Assembly: GCA_026075535.2 (NCBI GenBank)
Contig: AP026539.1
Coordinates: forward strand, 2,728,001-2,792,000
Source: Tricholoma matsutake
Taxonomy: Eukaryota; Basidiomycota; Agaricomycetes; Agaricales; Tricholomataceae
DNA: 64,000 nucleotides
Direction of reading: 5' to 3'
The notes under the pieces were generated by a model. It was given only the letters and a program-made list of their open reading frames with translations. It searched no databases and had not been told where the DNA came from. The position numbers and the translations under genes are program-made. Below are positions 1 through 11,109 of the stretch, piece after piece. Each line of letters opens with the position of its first letter. Position 1 is the first letter of the stretch.

Positions 1-243
1 GGTAAGATAAGAGAGTGATGATGATGCAATGTCTGAGGATGTGAGTCTGAGGTTGATAGAAAATAAGTATAAATAAGTGTCATCCTTACACCCTCCCCCT
101 CCCCTCCCCCTCCCCCCCCATAAAAATTTCAGACCCACAATGGAAGGTAAGTAAAAAAAAACATTGGCATGAGTCCAGGTGCATTAAAAACCCCAGTGGG
201 GAAAAGCTACCAGTCTGTAAGAGAAAGAAGAAGATACTAACTA
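1..243. other. Unclassified left edge
   Basis: No gene is seen. The stretch holds C-rich runs near 90-120 and A-rich runs. It lies just downstream of the end of the minus-strand Ty3 pol, so it may be that element's 3' untranslated region, but no LTR boundary can be defined. Confidence 0.4.
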
Positions 244-816
244 TTAGCAACTACATTCTTCCATACCAGTCATTGAGCTTGTGCCCAGGTGACCATCAAT
301 TGTCTTCAGGGCTGTAACCTTGCCAGCACACCAGATATTGTACCCCATGTCCACATTTCCATTCATCAAGGATGCAGTCAATGAAATATTCTTCAGAACT
401 GTCAATGATGAGAGGTGCAGGTTTCTCCAAATCACAAGATGGGAACAGAGATCTGTTGTTTTCAATGAACAGTAGAACCTGAGAAGTGTGGAAAGTGGGA
501 AGGCATTAGGGTTGTTAGGAAGTTCAACAGTGATGGTGATGGTAGAAATTTCAGGGGTGGTATCAGTAATGAGATATGACCTGTTGTATTGAGGCATGAG
601 CTTTACAATGCATTTCTCTTCTTTAGATATGTATCCTCATCTGTGGTGCAGTGTGGACAGAATCATTTGCTTTCCCTTTTCAAAAGGAAATTCATTAGAA
701 CAATGTTTGTTAGCAGCAAGAGACTGAGAGATCTTAGCACAAGTCATGTTGTGTAGAGCTTCCTTCACGTCTAACTGCAAATAATGAATCACATCTTGAG
801 TATGGATGTCTTCTAA
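244..816 (-). pseudogene. Ty3/gypsy pol C-terminus with degenerate chromodomain
   Basis: On the minus strand a nearly continuous frame runs from LQLDVKEALHN through MILSTLHHR, then an in-frame TGA near 636, then KCIVKLMPQYNRSYLI and ISTITITVELPNNPNAFPLS. This matches the post-integrase tail of fungal Ty3 polyproteins (a METLSTLHRRR-like segment, then a KFMPRFDGPY-like segment and an LPNSPNIFPTFH-like segment). The last 50 residues (NMGYNIWCAGKV-like) look like a worn chromodomain. The integrase and RNase H parts of the same element lie at 3528-5076 in the same orientation, so both are probably one polyprotein split by the insertion at 824-3520. The family identification is by eye. Confidence 0.65.
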
Positions 817-924
817 CACTGTGAGACTGGTAGGGTATGGATTTCAGCCATTCAAGTAAGAAAATGGGAAATATCTAATGTAAATGGATGGATATATAAT
901 GGATGAACTTGGGATGAATTTTCA

Positions 925-1300
925 TACTGTAGATTTCAAACCTCAAATGGATGGAATTCAGACATATTTTATTACAACTTTTTCATAAATGAATAGGATG
1001 AAATTTCTTCTTGTAAATGAATGAATTATAGGGGTGGTTTTAATACTGTAGATTTCAAACCTCAAATGGATGGAAGTCAGCCATATTTTATTACAACTTT
1101 TTCATAAGTGAGTAGGATGGAATTTCTTCTTGAAAATAAATGAATTATAGGTGGTTTTAATACTGTAGATTTCAAACCTCAAATGGATGGAAGTCAGACT
1201 TATTTTATTACAACTTTTTCATAAGTGAGTAGGATGAAATTTCTTCTTGAAAATGAATGAATTATAGGGGTGCTTTTAATACTTCATCAAATAGATGGAA
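925..1300 (+). repeat. Tandem repeat, about 118 bp, 3.2 copies
   Basis: The string TACTGTAGATTTCAAACCTC begins at 925, 1044 and 1161, with a degenerate fourth start near 1279, giving periods of 119, 117 and about 118 bp. Copies differ by a few substitutions. It lies near the left end of the proposed 824-3520 element, as subterminal repeats of DNA transposons often do. Confidence 0.85.
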
Positions 1301-1479
1301 TGTTTTTTTTTTTGCTCAGTCATTATTTTATACCACAGCAGGCTGAATTTCATCATCTATGCATTGTGCTAGTCAAGTCATTTCAACCTGCCCTCATGCA
1401 GCAAGTCACATGTTGTATCTATACCTGGCACACCTGAGATTTCAACTTCACATGCAATATCAACCAAGGTCTGACATAT

Positions 1480-2425
1480 TCACATGCTCTCTCACTTCCA
1501 CTCCTACCACCATCACCACACCATCAATGGTCAAGCCTGCTGCCTCCCACCACCACCAACCACCTCCCACTGCCATCAACAGCCACAAACACCAACAATG
1601 AACTGCATGGCTGCAAGAGTGCCATGTCACACGTGGATTTGGATGTCGACAGCCATTGACATGTGTTGAGGGGCCTTGGAAACTAAGTATTTTTATTGTT
1701 GTTTTTGTAGTTTTTGAAGTTCTAACAAGTTTGTTTCTGTTATTTTTAGGTTATCTACTACTTTTACAATGATGATGCATAATGCATGCCTACAGCCTCC
1801 TCCCCATCCAAATGGGATGTGAGGGGGGTTGGTTGAGGTTAAGAGACCCCAGGGAGGTACCATGTGGCCCAGGTAGCAAGGTAAGCACATGAAATGCCCC
1901 CAATGCTGCCATCTGCCACTAACCACCCCACCACCTTTTGAAACAGGCAACACCACTGCCACAATGGCGGGATGGCATAACAAGATGCACCACCAATGGC
2001 CCAACCCACTCAGGATGACAACAGCAACAGAACAAAGGAAACAGGGCCAGGCAACACCAACTACAAACACCCCAACACCAATGGCAGACAGGACCAGGAC
2101 AACAAGAATGATGATGCCAACACAAACTGCGACAGCACTGACAATGGGGATGATGAGAACAGCACCCACAACCACAAGGAAGGCAAAACCATGACAATGG
2201 CCACAGTGGACCACGAGGATCACAAGGACAACCACTGACAAGGACAACCACTGCCAAGAACAGGACAATGGGGACAACGACCAGAAGATGAGACAATGCC
2301 AGGACCAGGGGATGACAGGCATGAGGACGACAACACCAAGGACCAGCACCAGGGCAACGGGGACAGCAAGGACAATGAGGATGACAATGACAGGGATGAC
2401 AGGAACGACAGGCACCAGGACTGGC
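1480..2425 (+). repeat. R-family copy, left part, with intron-like segment
   Basis: The segment begins with CCACCACCA-rich sequence. It has an intron-like stretch at about 1690-1750 (pyrimidine-rich, CTAAC, then TTTTTAG) and continues with CCTCCTCCCCATCCAAATGGGATGTGAGG, which recurs in the other R copies at about 5805, 19755 and 63575. From 1900 it becomes GACAA/CAC-rich low-complexity DNA. The long minus-strand frame over 1693-2415 is Val/Leu-rich and is a product of this composition, not a protein. The copy continues at 2807 after the LTR insertion. Confidence 0.6.
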
Positions 2426-2806
2426 TGTTAGGAAACCACCCCATTACCTAATAAAATTTCATTTTTATGTTATTATGTCAAATTATGCTACACTTTGATA
2501 GCGTGAGAATTTTAATTTGCACACATCAATATGTACACGCATGTATGAACACATCGGTAACAACAATGTACAATATATGTAACATAGTATATAAACCTTA
2601 AATATATGCCTAGGAGACCCCAGTTGTGTTCTCTTAGGTATTCCACCTACGCTTTCAGTGTGAAAGGCCTATCTCAACAAACTCACCTATTAATAACCCC
2701 TTGCATCAAAACCATCAATTCCCCATCATGAGTGCAGATCCCGCCCCCTTCTTGTAGAGAGAACCTGCATGGTCTTAGCTAGCAGATAGTGGGTGTCACC
2801 CTAACA
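2426..2806 (+). mobile_element. Solo LTR with perfect 5-bp target duplication
   Basis: A 381-bp sequence begins TGTTAGGAAAC and ends CACCCTAACA, with TG/CA termini and inverted TGTTAGG/CCTAACA ends. It is flanked on both sides by CTGGC (2421-2425 and 2807-2811). A GTATATAAACC TATA-like box lies near 2588. A second, diverged copy is at 59789-60160. No internal retroelement sequence adjoins it, so it is a solo LTR left by recombination. The parent superfamily (copia or gypsy) cannot be told from the LTR alone. Confidence 0.9.
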
Positions 2807-2935
2807 CTGGCCAGGGATGAAGGGGACAACCAGGAAAAGGAGCAAACAATGGGGAATGCAGATGATGAGACCATGACAACAAAGATGATGATGACAACAG
2901 GAACAACACACCGCCCACCCCCAAGCAACTGTTCG

Positions 2936-2970
2936 TGGGCCCAAATGATGACTAGAGTCATTTGGGCCCA
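2936..2970. repeat. R-family hairpin, 13-bp perfect stem
   Basis: The left arm TGGGCCCAAATGA and right arm TCATTTGGGCCCA are exact reverse complements around a 9-nt loop. The hairpin is followed at once by a donor-like GGTAATTTTTCTT and a pyrimidine-rich tract. A worn copy of the GAGCA/TGCTC palindrome (AAGCAACTGTTCG) lies just upstream at about 2922. Confidence 0.85.
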
Positions 2971-3520
2971 GGTAATTTTTCTTATCTTCATTTCTTATTT
3001 TTTGTTTAAAATATACATAGTTAGTTTAGATGCAATATACTGAGTTGTACAAAACCTGTGAGACCAACATCTGCCTGTAGCTGATTGAAAATTCACTACT
3101 AAAAGTATGAAACTGATAATGAAACTAAACAAAGTGGATGAATATTCTTCCACTCTGAAAAAATTTAACCTGGACAGAGGGTTTTTTTTTGCCCTTGATG
3201 GGATGAAAACCATCCCATAGTTGAAAGGAGTCTCATGGTGTGAATTACCCCATTTAGAAGATGGAAGTCATCCCAAGGGATAAATTCAATGGGGTATGAA
3301 TATGGACAAATTTCGAGGTGTTTTCAACCTCTTAACTCATCCATTCTGAGGGGGAATTTTCACAACTTTTAGGGTATGTTTTTCCCCGAAAATCAGATGA
3401 TTTTTATTCTTTTTCAATGGCCACAAAGGATGGAAATTCTACCCAAAACAGATGACTTTCTACTCAATTCCTTCACCTCAGTGGCTGAATTACTGGATGA
3501 TTTTCCACATCCATGGGTCT
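2971..3520. other. Right flank of the 824-3520 element
   Basis: AT-rich sequence without a credible gene. It carries short ATGGAAGTCATCCC-type motifs that resemble those of the 118-bp array on the other side, which fits the two ends of one DNA transposon. Nothing else is recognised. Confidence 0.35.
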
Positions 3521-3527
3521 CACTGTG

Positions 3528-5076
3528 TAAGGAACCATCAGTTGTCTGAATGAGGGGAGGGATTACATGAGGACTATGACCCATACAAAGTTGGAATGGA
3601 GAAAATTCTGTTGAAGTGTTAATGGTGTTCATCATATCAAAATGTATGCATGGCAGCACTCAGCACCAGCCTGACTGTTTTCTCTCAAGATGGAATGAGA
3701 GACATTGGTTGATTGCTTTGTTGGTTTTATTGCTTGCACCATCAGATTGAGGATGGTACATACACTGTCAACATCTTCAATTTAACCCCCATTACTTTGT
3801 GTAATGCCTGCCAAAACTTTGAAATGAAAAGCTTATTGTGGTCTGAAATGATCTCGAGAGGGAGACCATTATTGCAGTACCACTCATCAAGAAATATCAC
3901 TGCAAGGTCTTTTGCACAGATGTCAGTCCAGGTAGGAGTGAGCTGGTTGAGACAGTTAGTGAATGTCATGATGCAATTAAAACCTTTGTCTTCTGGGAGC
4001 AGTCCAATGAAATTCATCACCACAAAATCTCCCTTTTGATCAGGTATTGGAAGGGGATGTAGGGGTCCCATTGGTTTCTCAGTCATAGGCTTGTTCCTTT
4101 GGCAATTGGTGCACACAGATACATACACTTGTTCAAGGTCTCTCTGCATGTTGGGCCAATAGAAAGATTCCTGTAATGATCCATATGACTTTGAAAATCC
4201 AAAGTGTTCTAGAACATCATGAGCAAGGTGGAATAATGGTTCATGCACATTTGATGCCCTTGAAATGATAAGGCATTGTCCAGCATAAAGCAAACTGTCA
4301 ATCTCCTGAATACCATGAGGTAAAAACTCTGCTTCTTTAATTTGTTTGCACCAAGGGTCATCTCTGTATCCATTCTGAATAGAGGACAGCAGTTTGGCAT
4401 CAGCAGTGATGGATAATGTTGATGCAATTGGTAACACCAAGTTGTGAGTGATGTGACAGGAAGTCAGAACATTTGCACATGTGAACACATTGTCATCTGA
4501 ACTGTAGATGAAAGTGACTGGGTCTGAGTTATCTGGTGGATACAGTATTGAGGGATGGTCATCAATGTCAAAAAAAGTATGAGAAAGAGCATCAGCCATG
4601 CAGTTGTCTTCTCCTTTGATATAAACAATCTTGCAATTGTATTGGGACATAAATTCCATCCACCACACCTGACATTGACTGAGGTCTTGTTGTGTGTTGA
4701 AGTTCTCCAATGTCTTGTGATCAGTGTAGATGATGAATGGAACACCAATCAACTTGGAGTGCCACTTCTGGAGGGCACAGATGATAGCCAGCATTTTCTT
4801 CTCATGAACTGGGTAATTGAGTTCCACACCTTTAAGTGTCATGGAGTCAAAACCTACTGGACAGGCAGTTTCCCAAGTCATCCCAAAGGATAGGGTGGTG
4901 CCCAATTGATAATCACTTGCATCTGTGGTTATGAAGATCTTGTGGTCAGGCATCAACTCATAGTCAATTGTTGTAAGGCATTCCCAGCTCACAACAGCCT
5001 TCTTGATCTCATTGAAGGCTTGCTGGTGCTTGTCTGTCCAAGCTGGGAACATCTTACTACAGTTGAGGTCTTTACA
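3528..5076 (-). pseudogene. Ty3/gypsy pol fragment: RNase H and integrase
   Basis: Reading leftward from 5076: FPAWTDKHQQAFNEIK starts the RNase H region, with TTDASD, ELNYPVHEKKMLAI, IYTDHKTLENF and DNCMADALS. The integrase zinc finger HDVLEHFG...CTNCQRNK (HHCC) follows, then the catalytic core. The first catalytic Asp is Asn (MNFIG). The second, in SDHNKLF, is kept. The frame breaks near 3742, then FSPFQLCMGHSPHVIPPL continues near 3570. Reverse transcriptase is missing: upstream of 5076 the reading frame runs into minisatellite DNA, so the 5' part has been lost. The C-terminus lies at 244-816. Confidence 0.85.
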
Positions 5077-5079
5077 CTG

Positions 5080-5290
5080 CCCCATATGTTCTGCATGGAT
5101 CTGTGCAGAATTGCGTGGACTCCGTGCAGATTTGCAATCCATACAATAAACCATTTTAGCTGTGCAACAGGGTGTGACAGTCCACACAGATCTGTGCAGA
5201 CTAACATGGATTCCACATATTTTACTCAGATTCCACAGATTTTGTCTGTCCACATCTGTGATCAACCAGGTCAGACAAGCAAGGACAGTC
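5080..5290. repeat. Degenerate CAGA-type minisatellite
   Basis: Short imperfect units such as CTGTGCAGAATTGCGTGGAC and CACAGATCTGTGCAGAC repeat about every 20-30 bp. The same motif class recurs at 13900-14170, and related GGACTCTGCTYGGAC units occur at about 61445-61520. It adjoins the truncated Ty3 pol, so read-through frames here are not coding. Confidence 0.6.
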
Positions 5291-5332
5291 TGCATGCATC
5301 CAAACAGACCATTTGAGCTTAGCAAAATAATG

Positions 5333-5405
5333 TCATGAATGGTATTTGAACCTGTAGCCTCATGACTAACTAAGAGAGTACAGACATGCATTACCATTAC
5401 ACTAT
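5333..5405 (-). repeat. tRNA-like sequence (SINE head)
   Basis: The minus strand reads GCATAGTGTAATGGTAATGC, a pol III A-box match (TAGTGTAATGG), and ends with GGTTCAAATACC, a B-box match. The spacing is like a tRNA with a long variable region, but no complete cloverleaf is obvious. Similar tRNA-like segments precede R copies at 19256-19322 and, truncated, near 63165. Confidence 0.6.
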
Positions 5406-5464
5406 GCAGCAGTTGATGTGTGATCCATTGATGCAACTACATACCACTGTTTGGCTTTGTATGA

Positions 5465-5961
5465 CAAAGCACACAGCCGCATCATCAAGGTTGCCAGCTC
5501 ATCACTCACCACCACCATTGATGCCACCACCTCCCTCCCCTCCACTCTACCACCACCACCACTGGATGCATGCATGCCACCACTGTTCCCATGCCCACTC
5601 CCACCATCACCACCACCTGCAAACAAGCCAACTCGATAGAACACAGGCCAAAATGATGGCAACTGTCATTTGGGCCATAGATAAGTTTTTTCTTTTTCTT
5701 TTTATCAATCAACTAATTGTATTTTATTGCTTTTTAGGTTGTATACTACTGGGGATGACCTGCCACAACAAAAAACATGTAATGCCTGCCCACAGTCACC
5801 CAATCCCCTCCTCCCCATTCAAATGGGATGTGAGGCTGTCAACATGGGCTAGGAGGGTGCAGAGGGATGCCAGGAGACCCAGAAGGGGGATACCCATGCG
5901 GTAAGCACCCAGCAACCCTGGTACACATGCCACATCACACTGATGTGTTCAACCCCCCCCC
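5465..5961 (+). repeat. R-family copy with hairpin and intron-like segment
   Basis: In order: a CCACC-rich lead, a hairpin at 5646-5676 (GGCCAAAATGAT, loop, GTCATTTGGGCC), an intron-like segment (ATAAGTTTTTTC, CAACTAATTG branch-like site, TGCTTTTTAG ending near 5738), then GTTGTATACTACTGGGG and the conserved block around ATGGGATGTGAGGCTG ending in a C-run. The copy is interrupted by the LTR at 5962. The corresponding copies at 19400 and 63230 continue past the C-run into an A-run and GACAGAAATCC. Confidence 0.75.
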
Positions 5962-6384
5962 TGTAAGGGGACTAGAGGGTGCCCCATGTGTTTCTCCTAT
6001 TTTTTATGTTCGTCCTATATTTTCCCCATCTCATTTCCTTCTATTCTCCATTTTCTATGATTTTTCCTCATTTTATTACTAATTTCCCTTTCTATCACAT
6101 TTGTGCATGTTGACAGTTTTATATTTAGAGATGGAGTACCCCTTCCAACATCTACCCCTTGGTACAATGTCATTTGGTGGCCTTGATCAGCCTATCTCCA
6201 CCTTTTCTATTTTTAGATTATTATTTGATTTTTGCAGTTTTCACATATACTGGGCACTGGCAAAGGGGTCCTTAGGGTTTTCTCTTTGGATTTCCCTTTG
6301 CTAGGTGCACCTCCAATCCCTGTACTATGTAGTATCATTTTAACTTCAGATTTCCCTTTGCTAGAGGCTGAGGTCGCCCTTATA
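5962..6384 (+). mobile_element. 5' LTR of Ty3 copy A
   Basis: 423 bp from TGTAAGGGGACTAGAGGGTG to GCCCTTATA, nearly the same as 18119-18544, and related to the solo LTR at 27446-27808 and the inverted copy ending at 54131. It contains two copies of GATTTCCCTTTGCTAG about 60 bp apart; the solo LTR at 27446 lacks one copy and the spacer. The gag of copy A follows. No target duplication pairs it with the LTR at 18119: the left flank is CCCCC, and the right flank of the other is GGTGG. Confidence 0.85.
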
Positions 6385-6416
6385 GTAGGAAACTCTCTCT
6401 TAAAGGCCCCAAAATC

Positions 6417-7327
6417 ATGAATGTGCTGCCCAAGATAGGCAGGTATGGAGTTGATGACACTTCCCAAAGCTCCATAGACTCCCTACACACCGTTCCTGAC
6501 AGTCCCACCTTTAGTGCGCCACCATTTTTGCCAAATGTGCCCCCTAGTGCTATGGACACATCAGAGCACCTCAACGTGCTTGAAAGTGATGTTACCAGAA
6601 TACAGGTGCAAATTGACTCACTTAAATCTATGATTGAAAACTTTGTCAGAACCCTTCAGACTAGCTCCACAACCAATATTCCCCCCATTGTGACTCCAAG
6701 CATGCCCAACAACAACAACATGCTGCCTAACATGCCCACTAAGGAATGCACCCAGATCAAACCATCCCCCCCCACCAAATTTAATGGCATGTGTGCACAG
6801 GGACATGCATTCCTTAATTCCTGTGAGTTGTACATCAGTCTCCAGTTGCATCAATTTGTCGATGAAGCTGCAAAAATTTATTGGGCCTTCACATACATGA
6901 AATCTGAATGCGCTTATCTCTATGTGGACTGTATTCTATGCCAAACTAAAGAACTCAGTTCTCTACCTTTCTCCACTTGGGGTGACTTTTGAGCAGACTT
7001 TGTATGCCACTTTTGTCCCCTCAATGAGCGCCACTGAGCAGTGACACAACTTGAGTCGTCCTCTTACCACCAGGCACATCAATCTATGGACAGTTATATC
7101 AATGAGTTTAAAGATTTGGTGGACATGGCAGGATATTGGAGTGGGCTATCAGTGGTAGTGAAGTTCTGATGGGGCCTCAACCAAGAGATTCAGGACCAGA
7201 TTGCACAGATGTTGGAAGGACATCCAGCAGACAACAATATCTATGCTTGGTACAAAGCCGCTTCACTCTGTGATGAGAACCGACTCACAAATGCAGTGTT
7301 TAATGCTGCATTCTGTGCTTCAACTAT
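6417..7327 (+). pseudogene. Ty3/gypsy gag (decayed)
   Basis: The frame begins MNVLPKIGRYGVDDTSQ and continues for 191 residues. It includes a predicted coiled-coil-like stretch (LNVLESDVTRIQVQIDSLK), a Pro-rich linker and the capsid-like block PTKFNGMCAQGHAFLNSCELY, which resembles fungal Ty3 gag (KPNPFNGDRAKGRAFLNSCEL type). A TGA near 6990 follows WGDF where the family has Arg. The gag frame resumes with VCHFCPLNER-like and YINEFKDLVDMAGY-like sequence, then another TGA near 7168. No CCHC knuckle is clear. Confidence 0.7.
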
Positions 7328-8308
7328 TTGCAGCGAGTGAATCGTATGCCCTCATTGCCTGTCCATAACCACTTTGAAGTTTTGTCAGTTGAATCCCCAG
7401 AGAATGAATCTGATTCCATGACTATTCCCCTCTCTGACCCTTCAAAGTTGGGTGAAGACATACCTGCCCCTCCTATCTCTGCCTCATGCCCCAAAATTAA
7501 ATCATGGGAGCACAAGCTACCATGCAAATATATTGTTGCATCCACTCCCTCTGTGCATTCCTTGAACCTAGCAATCAAACTACAGACTACTGACACTGGA
7601 CAGATACTTGGTGTCTCTGTACTCCTAGACTCTAGTGCTACTGGTCTCTTCATCAATGCCCATCTCACACAACAACATCACCTGAATACTTGCTCACTCT
7701 TGCATCCAATACCTGTTTATAATGCGGATGAGTCCCCAAATGAAGCTGGTGCCATCTTAGAGGTTGTGGACCTGGTCCTCCTTTACAAAGATCATAGTGA
7801 GCCTACCCTTGTTGCTGTCACTCAGTTAGGGAAGCAGAAGGTGATTTTGGGCTATCCATGGCTTTGAGACCACAACCCAGATGTTAACTGGTGTACTGGG
7901 GAGGTCACCATGAGCTGATGTCCATCCAGCTGTTGCACTTGTTTCACAAAAGCCAGACAAGAGTGCTGCAGACAAAGGGCCTTGGTATGGTGCACTCAGA
8001 AGTGTCATGCTGGACCCCTACCTGTGCCTGATGTGGAGTCGGAGGGGGTTCCTGATCTGATGCCAGACTCAGATGACAGTGAGGAGGTGCCAGAGGAAGT
8101 GGAGGAAGGTGATCAGATTTTCTACGCTGTAATTTGTCCATTGCATGAGGTGTGTGCTACATCAAACATATCTCAATGCCTCGCTGAGGCCTTCCACAAA
8201 AACAATGCTGTTAAATTCTCTACTGACTCCTTGCTTCCTCATCTCCACAAGTTCAAGGACATGTTCTCCAAGGAATCATTCAACTCTCTCCCTGTGCGCA
8301 AGCCATAA
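7328..8308 (+). pseudogene. Ty3/gypsy aspartic protease region
   Basis: MQRVNRMPSLPVHNHFEVLS leads to ILGVSVLLDSSATGLFI, the retroviral-type aspartic protease motif, with DSS in place of the usual DSG. Then comes KQKVILGYPWL followed by a TGA where the family has PWLRDHNPDVNW. After the break the frame resumes with acidic linker sequence (VPDLMPDSDDSEEVPEEV) and LPHLHKFKDMFSKESFNSLPVRKP, the lead-in to reverse transcriptase. It lies between gag and reverse transcriptase of copy A. Confidence 0.75.
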
Positions 8309-9780
8309 GATCACACAATCAAACTCATTCCTGGTGCAACCCCTTCCTCCTGCAATGTCTATCCTCTCTCCCCCAAGGAGCAGCGACAGCTTGACCAGTT
8401 CATCGACGAGCACCTAGCCTCTGGATGTATTCAACCATCAAAGTCACCCATGGCCTCCCCCTTTTTCTTTGTCAAGAAGAAGGATGGCTCACTTCAACCA
8501 GTTCAAGACTATAGAAGGCTCAATGACATCACGGTCAGAAATCATTACTTGTTACCTCTCATCTCTGAACTTGTGAACCAACTCTGTGGAGCCCAATACT
8601 TCACCAAGCTCGACATCCATTGGGGCTACAATAATGTGAGGATAAAGGAGAGAGATGAGTGGAAGGCAGCCTTTCATACCAATCATGGTCTTTTTGAACT
8701 GCTCATCATATTCTTTGGCCTTACTAATAGTCCTGCCACCTTCCAGACCATGATGAACAACATCTTCCATGACCTCATCCTCAAAGGTGTCATTTGTATC
8801 TATCTTGATGACATCATCATCTTCACTTGCACAGTCGAAGAGCATCATCACATTACGTGCCTTGTCCTGGAACGACTTCGACAGTACAAACTCTACCTTT
8901 GTCAGGACAAGTGCGAGTTTGAGAAGACCAAGATCCAGTACCTCAGCCTGATTATCTCAGAGGGTCAGGTGGAGATGGATCCTGTCAAGGTGAATGGGGT
9001 CACAGCTTGGCCAACCCCCACAAACAAGAAAGAGGTGCAGTCTTTCCTGGACTTCATCAATTTCTATCAGTGTTTTATCAAGGATTTCTCACATCATGCA
9101 TGACCACTGTTTGGCTTGATGGGGAAGGAGGCATGGAGGTGGCCCAGGTGGGACAATGCACAACAGGAGGCATTTGAAAAGCTTAAGGAGATGGTCACTT
9201 CTGCTCCCATTCTTACCTTTGCTGACAACTCACGCCCTTTTCGTTAGAGGCCGACAGTTCTGACTTTGTGATGGGCGCCGTGTTGTCTCAGCAGTCTCCA
9301 GAGGACCAGAAGTGGCATCCTGTTGCATTCTATTCCAAAAGCCTTAGTGCTGTAGAGTGAAACTATGAGATCCATGACAAGGAGATGTTGGCAATAATGC
9401 GTGCACTCAAGGATCGGTGACATTTCCTTGAGGGTGCCTAACACAAGGTAGAAATTTGGACAGATCACAAGAATCTTGAGTACTTTATGATGGCCAAGAA
9501 ATTGAACCATTGTCAAGCTTGTTGGTCCCTGTATCTATCCAGGTTCAACATCTCCTTGCACCACCATCTGGGTTGCAGCATGGGGAAGACCAATGCCCTC
9601 TCCCAATGTGCAGACCATGGGGATGGCGGCAATGACAATCAAGACATCATGTTGTTGCAGCCAAACCTGTTTACTATCTGGGCATTGGAAGGCATCGCAC
9701 CCCAGGGCAAGGAGCAGGACATCCTATGTGACATTTGTCATGCAAACCATAGCAGTTTACATGAGGATGTTGTGGCCTGA
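8309..9780 (+). pseudogene. Ty3/gypsy reverse transcriptase and RNase H
   Basis: Reverse transcriptase motifs are in order: [31 protein letters not shown] (first Asp), [15 protein letters not shown], and IYLDDIIIF (the YxDD box is intact). The connection region [17 protein letters not shown] and VQSFLDFINFYQCFIKDFSHHA follows, then a TGA near 9103 where the family has HHARPLF. RNase H remains include [19 protein letters not shown], AVExNYEIHDKEMLA-like and KVEIWTDHKNLEYFM, with a stop before 9250 and TGA codons near 9358 and 9418 at expected Arg positions. Confidence 0.85.
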
Positions 9781-10771
9781 GCTGTTAAAGAACTGAGGAA
9801 GGGTTCCACCCTCTCCTTGCATGCAGCAGAGTGGGCTGAAAAGGAGGACTTGTTGTATTTCAGGGATCACATCCACATCCCCAATGACCCAGAGCTTCAT
9901 TGATGCATCATATCCCAACACCATGACTCATGGATTGCCTTCCATCCTGGATGCTGGAAGACCTTGGAGCTCACCTCACAGAATTACTGGTGGCCACAAA
10001 TGTCACAGCTCATTGGTCAGTATTGCTGTACTTGTGACCTTTGCTTACACACCAAGATTCCTCATCGCAAACCCATTGGTGAGCTACACCCTCTCCCTGT
10101 TCCAGAGAGTCATTGGGATATTGTCAGTGTCGACTTTGTGGTGGAGTTGCCAGAGTTGAATGGGTTTGATGTGGTGATGTGCACAGTTGATTCTGCAGGG
10201 AAACACGCTCACTTCATTTCCACTCACACCACTGTCAGTGCCCTGAGTGCTGCCCAACTCTATCTCCACCATGTGTGGAAATTACATGGACTTCCTGGCA
10301 CTTTTCTTTCTGACTGTGGCCCTCAGTTTGTGGCAGAGTTCACTTGTGAGCTGTACCGACTTCTGGGGATCAAACTCCTCGCTTCAACCGCTTATCACCT
10401 GCAAATGGATGGCCAGACTAAGCAAGTCAACCAGGAACTGGAGCAGTACATCCGTGTCTTCATCAATGAGTGCCAGGACAATTGGGATGATCTCCTTCCC
10501 TTGGCCGAGTTTGGATACAACAACCAGGTCCATGCTTCCACTCAACAAACCCCCTTCTTCTTAGACACTGGATGGCATCCATGGATGGGATTCAAACCCC
10601 CCAAGCCCCCTCACACATCAGGACAGTGAATGAGTTCACAGAACACATGAGAGACAGTTTGGAGGAGGCAAAGGCAGCCTTGGCGAAGGCAAAGGATGAC
10701 ATGGCATGCTTTTACAATCAATGCCATTCTCCAGCACCTCAGTACAAGGTTGGTGATTGAGTTTATCTTGA
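9781..10771 (+). pseudogene. Ty3/gypsy integrase
   Basis: The zinc finger (Trp-rich NYWWPQMSQLIGQYCCTCDLC, HHCC type) is followed by the core: VSVDFVVELP (first Asp), GTFLSDCGPQF (second Asp) and DGQTKQVNQELEQYI (Glu), so the DDE triad looks intact. Next are CQDNWDDLLPLAEFGYNN and TPFFLDTGWHP. TGA codons near 9778 and 9898, and one in VGDxVYLD near 10758, all sit where Arg is expected. The frame is then cut by the hAT element at 10780 and resumes at 13308: joined conceptually across the insertion it reads VYLDSSDIST without a shift. Confidence 0.88.
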
Positions 10772-11109
10772 CTCCAGTGTAGTGCATGAAGGTCCGGTTA
10801 CTGTAACCAAAAAAAGACTGGTGACCAAATCGAACTGTAACCAATGTAACTGGACTTCCGGTCTCAGTTACAGGTTCCTGATGATGCCATCAGTTAATCG
10901 TCTTGCTCTTGCTGCATTTACTGTAACCACAATAAAGCCGGTTACAACGAGTTAAGAACCAAAAAATTTGTTTCAATTACTACATGACCAGAATACATAT
11001 CTATGCTACAATACAGCTTCAAAATATGTTTATCGTTCAATGGAAATGACTGATGAGATCCAAAAAACCAACAAACATCAAACCAAACGTTTATATGATA
11101 AGCATCCAA

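Larger units (their letters stand above)
824..3520. mobile_element. Candidate DNA transposon inserted in Ty3 pol
   Basis: The two halves of the minus-strand Ty3 pol are separated by 2.7 kb flanked by a 7-bp match, CACTGTG (817-823 and 3521-3527). The proposed ends are AGACTGGTAGGGTATGG on the left and, reading inward from the right, AGACCCATGGATGTGG, so terminal inversion is weak. The interior holds a 118-bp tandem array, an R-type repeat and a solo LTR, and no transposase. Removing the insert does not restore the pol frame exactly (off by one), so the boundaries are tentative. Confidence 0.4.

Noticed and set aside
1693..2415. Long minus-strand open frame rich in Val, Leu and Ile, looking like a membrane protein
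   Set aside because: It is the complement of GACAA/CAC-rich low-complexity DNA inside an R copy; overlapping frames on both strands are equally open and no domain is seen.
4991..5436. N-terminal 120 residues of the minus-strand frame that runs into Ty3 RNase H
   Set aside because: This part is encoded by minisatellite and tRNA-like DNA; Ty3 similarity starts only at about 5076.
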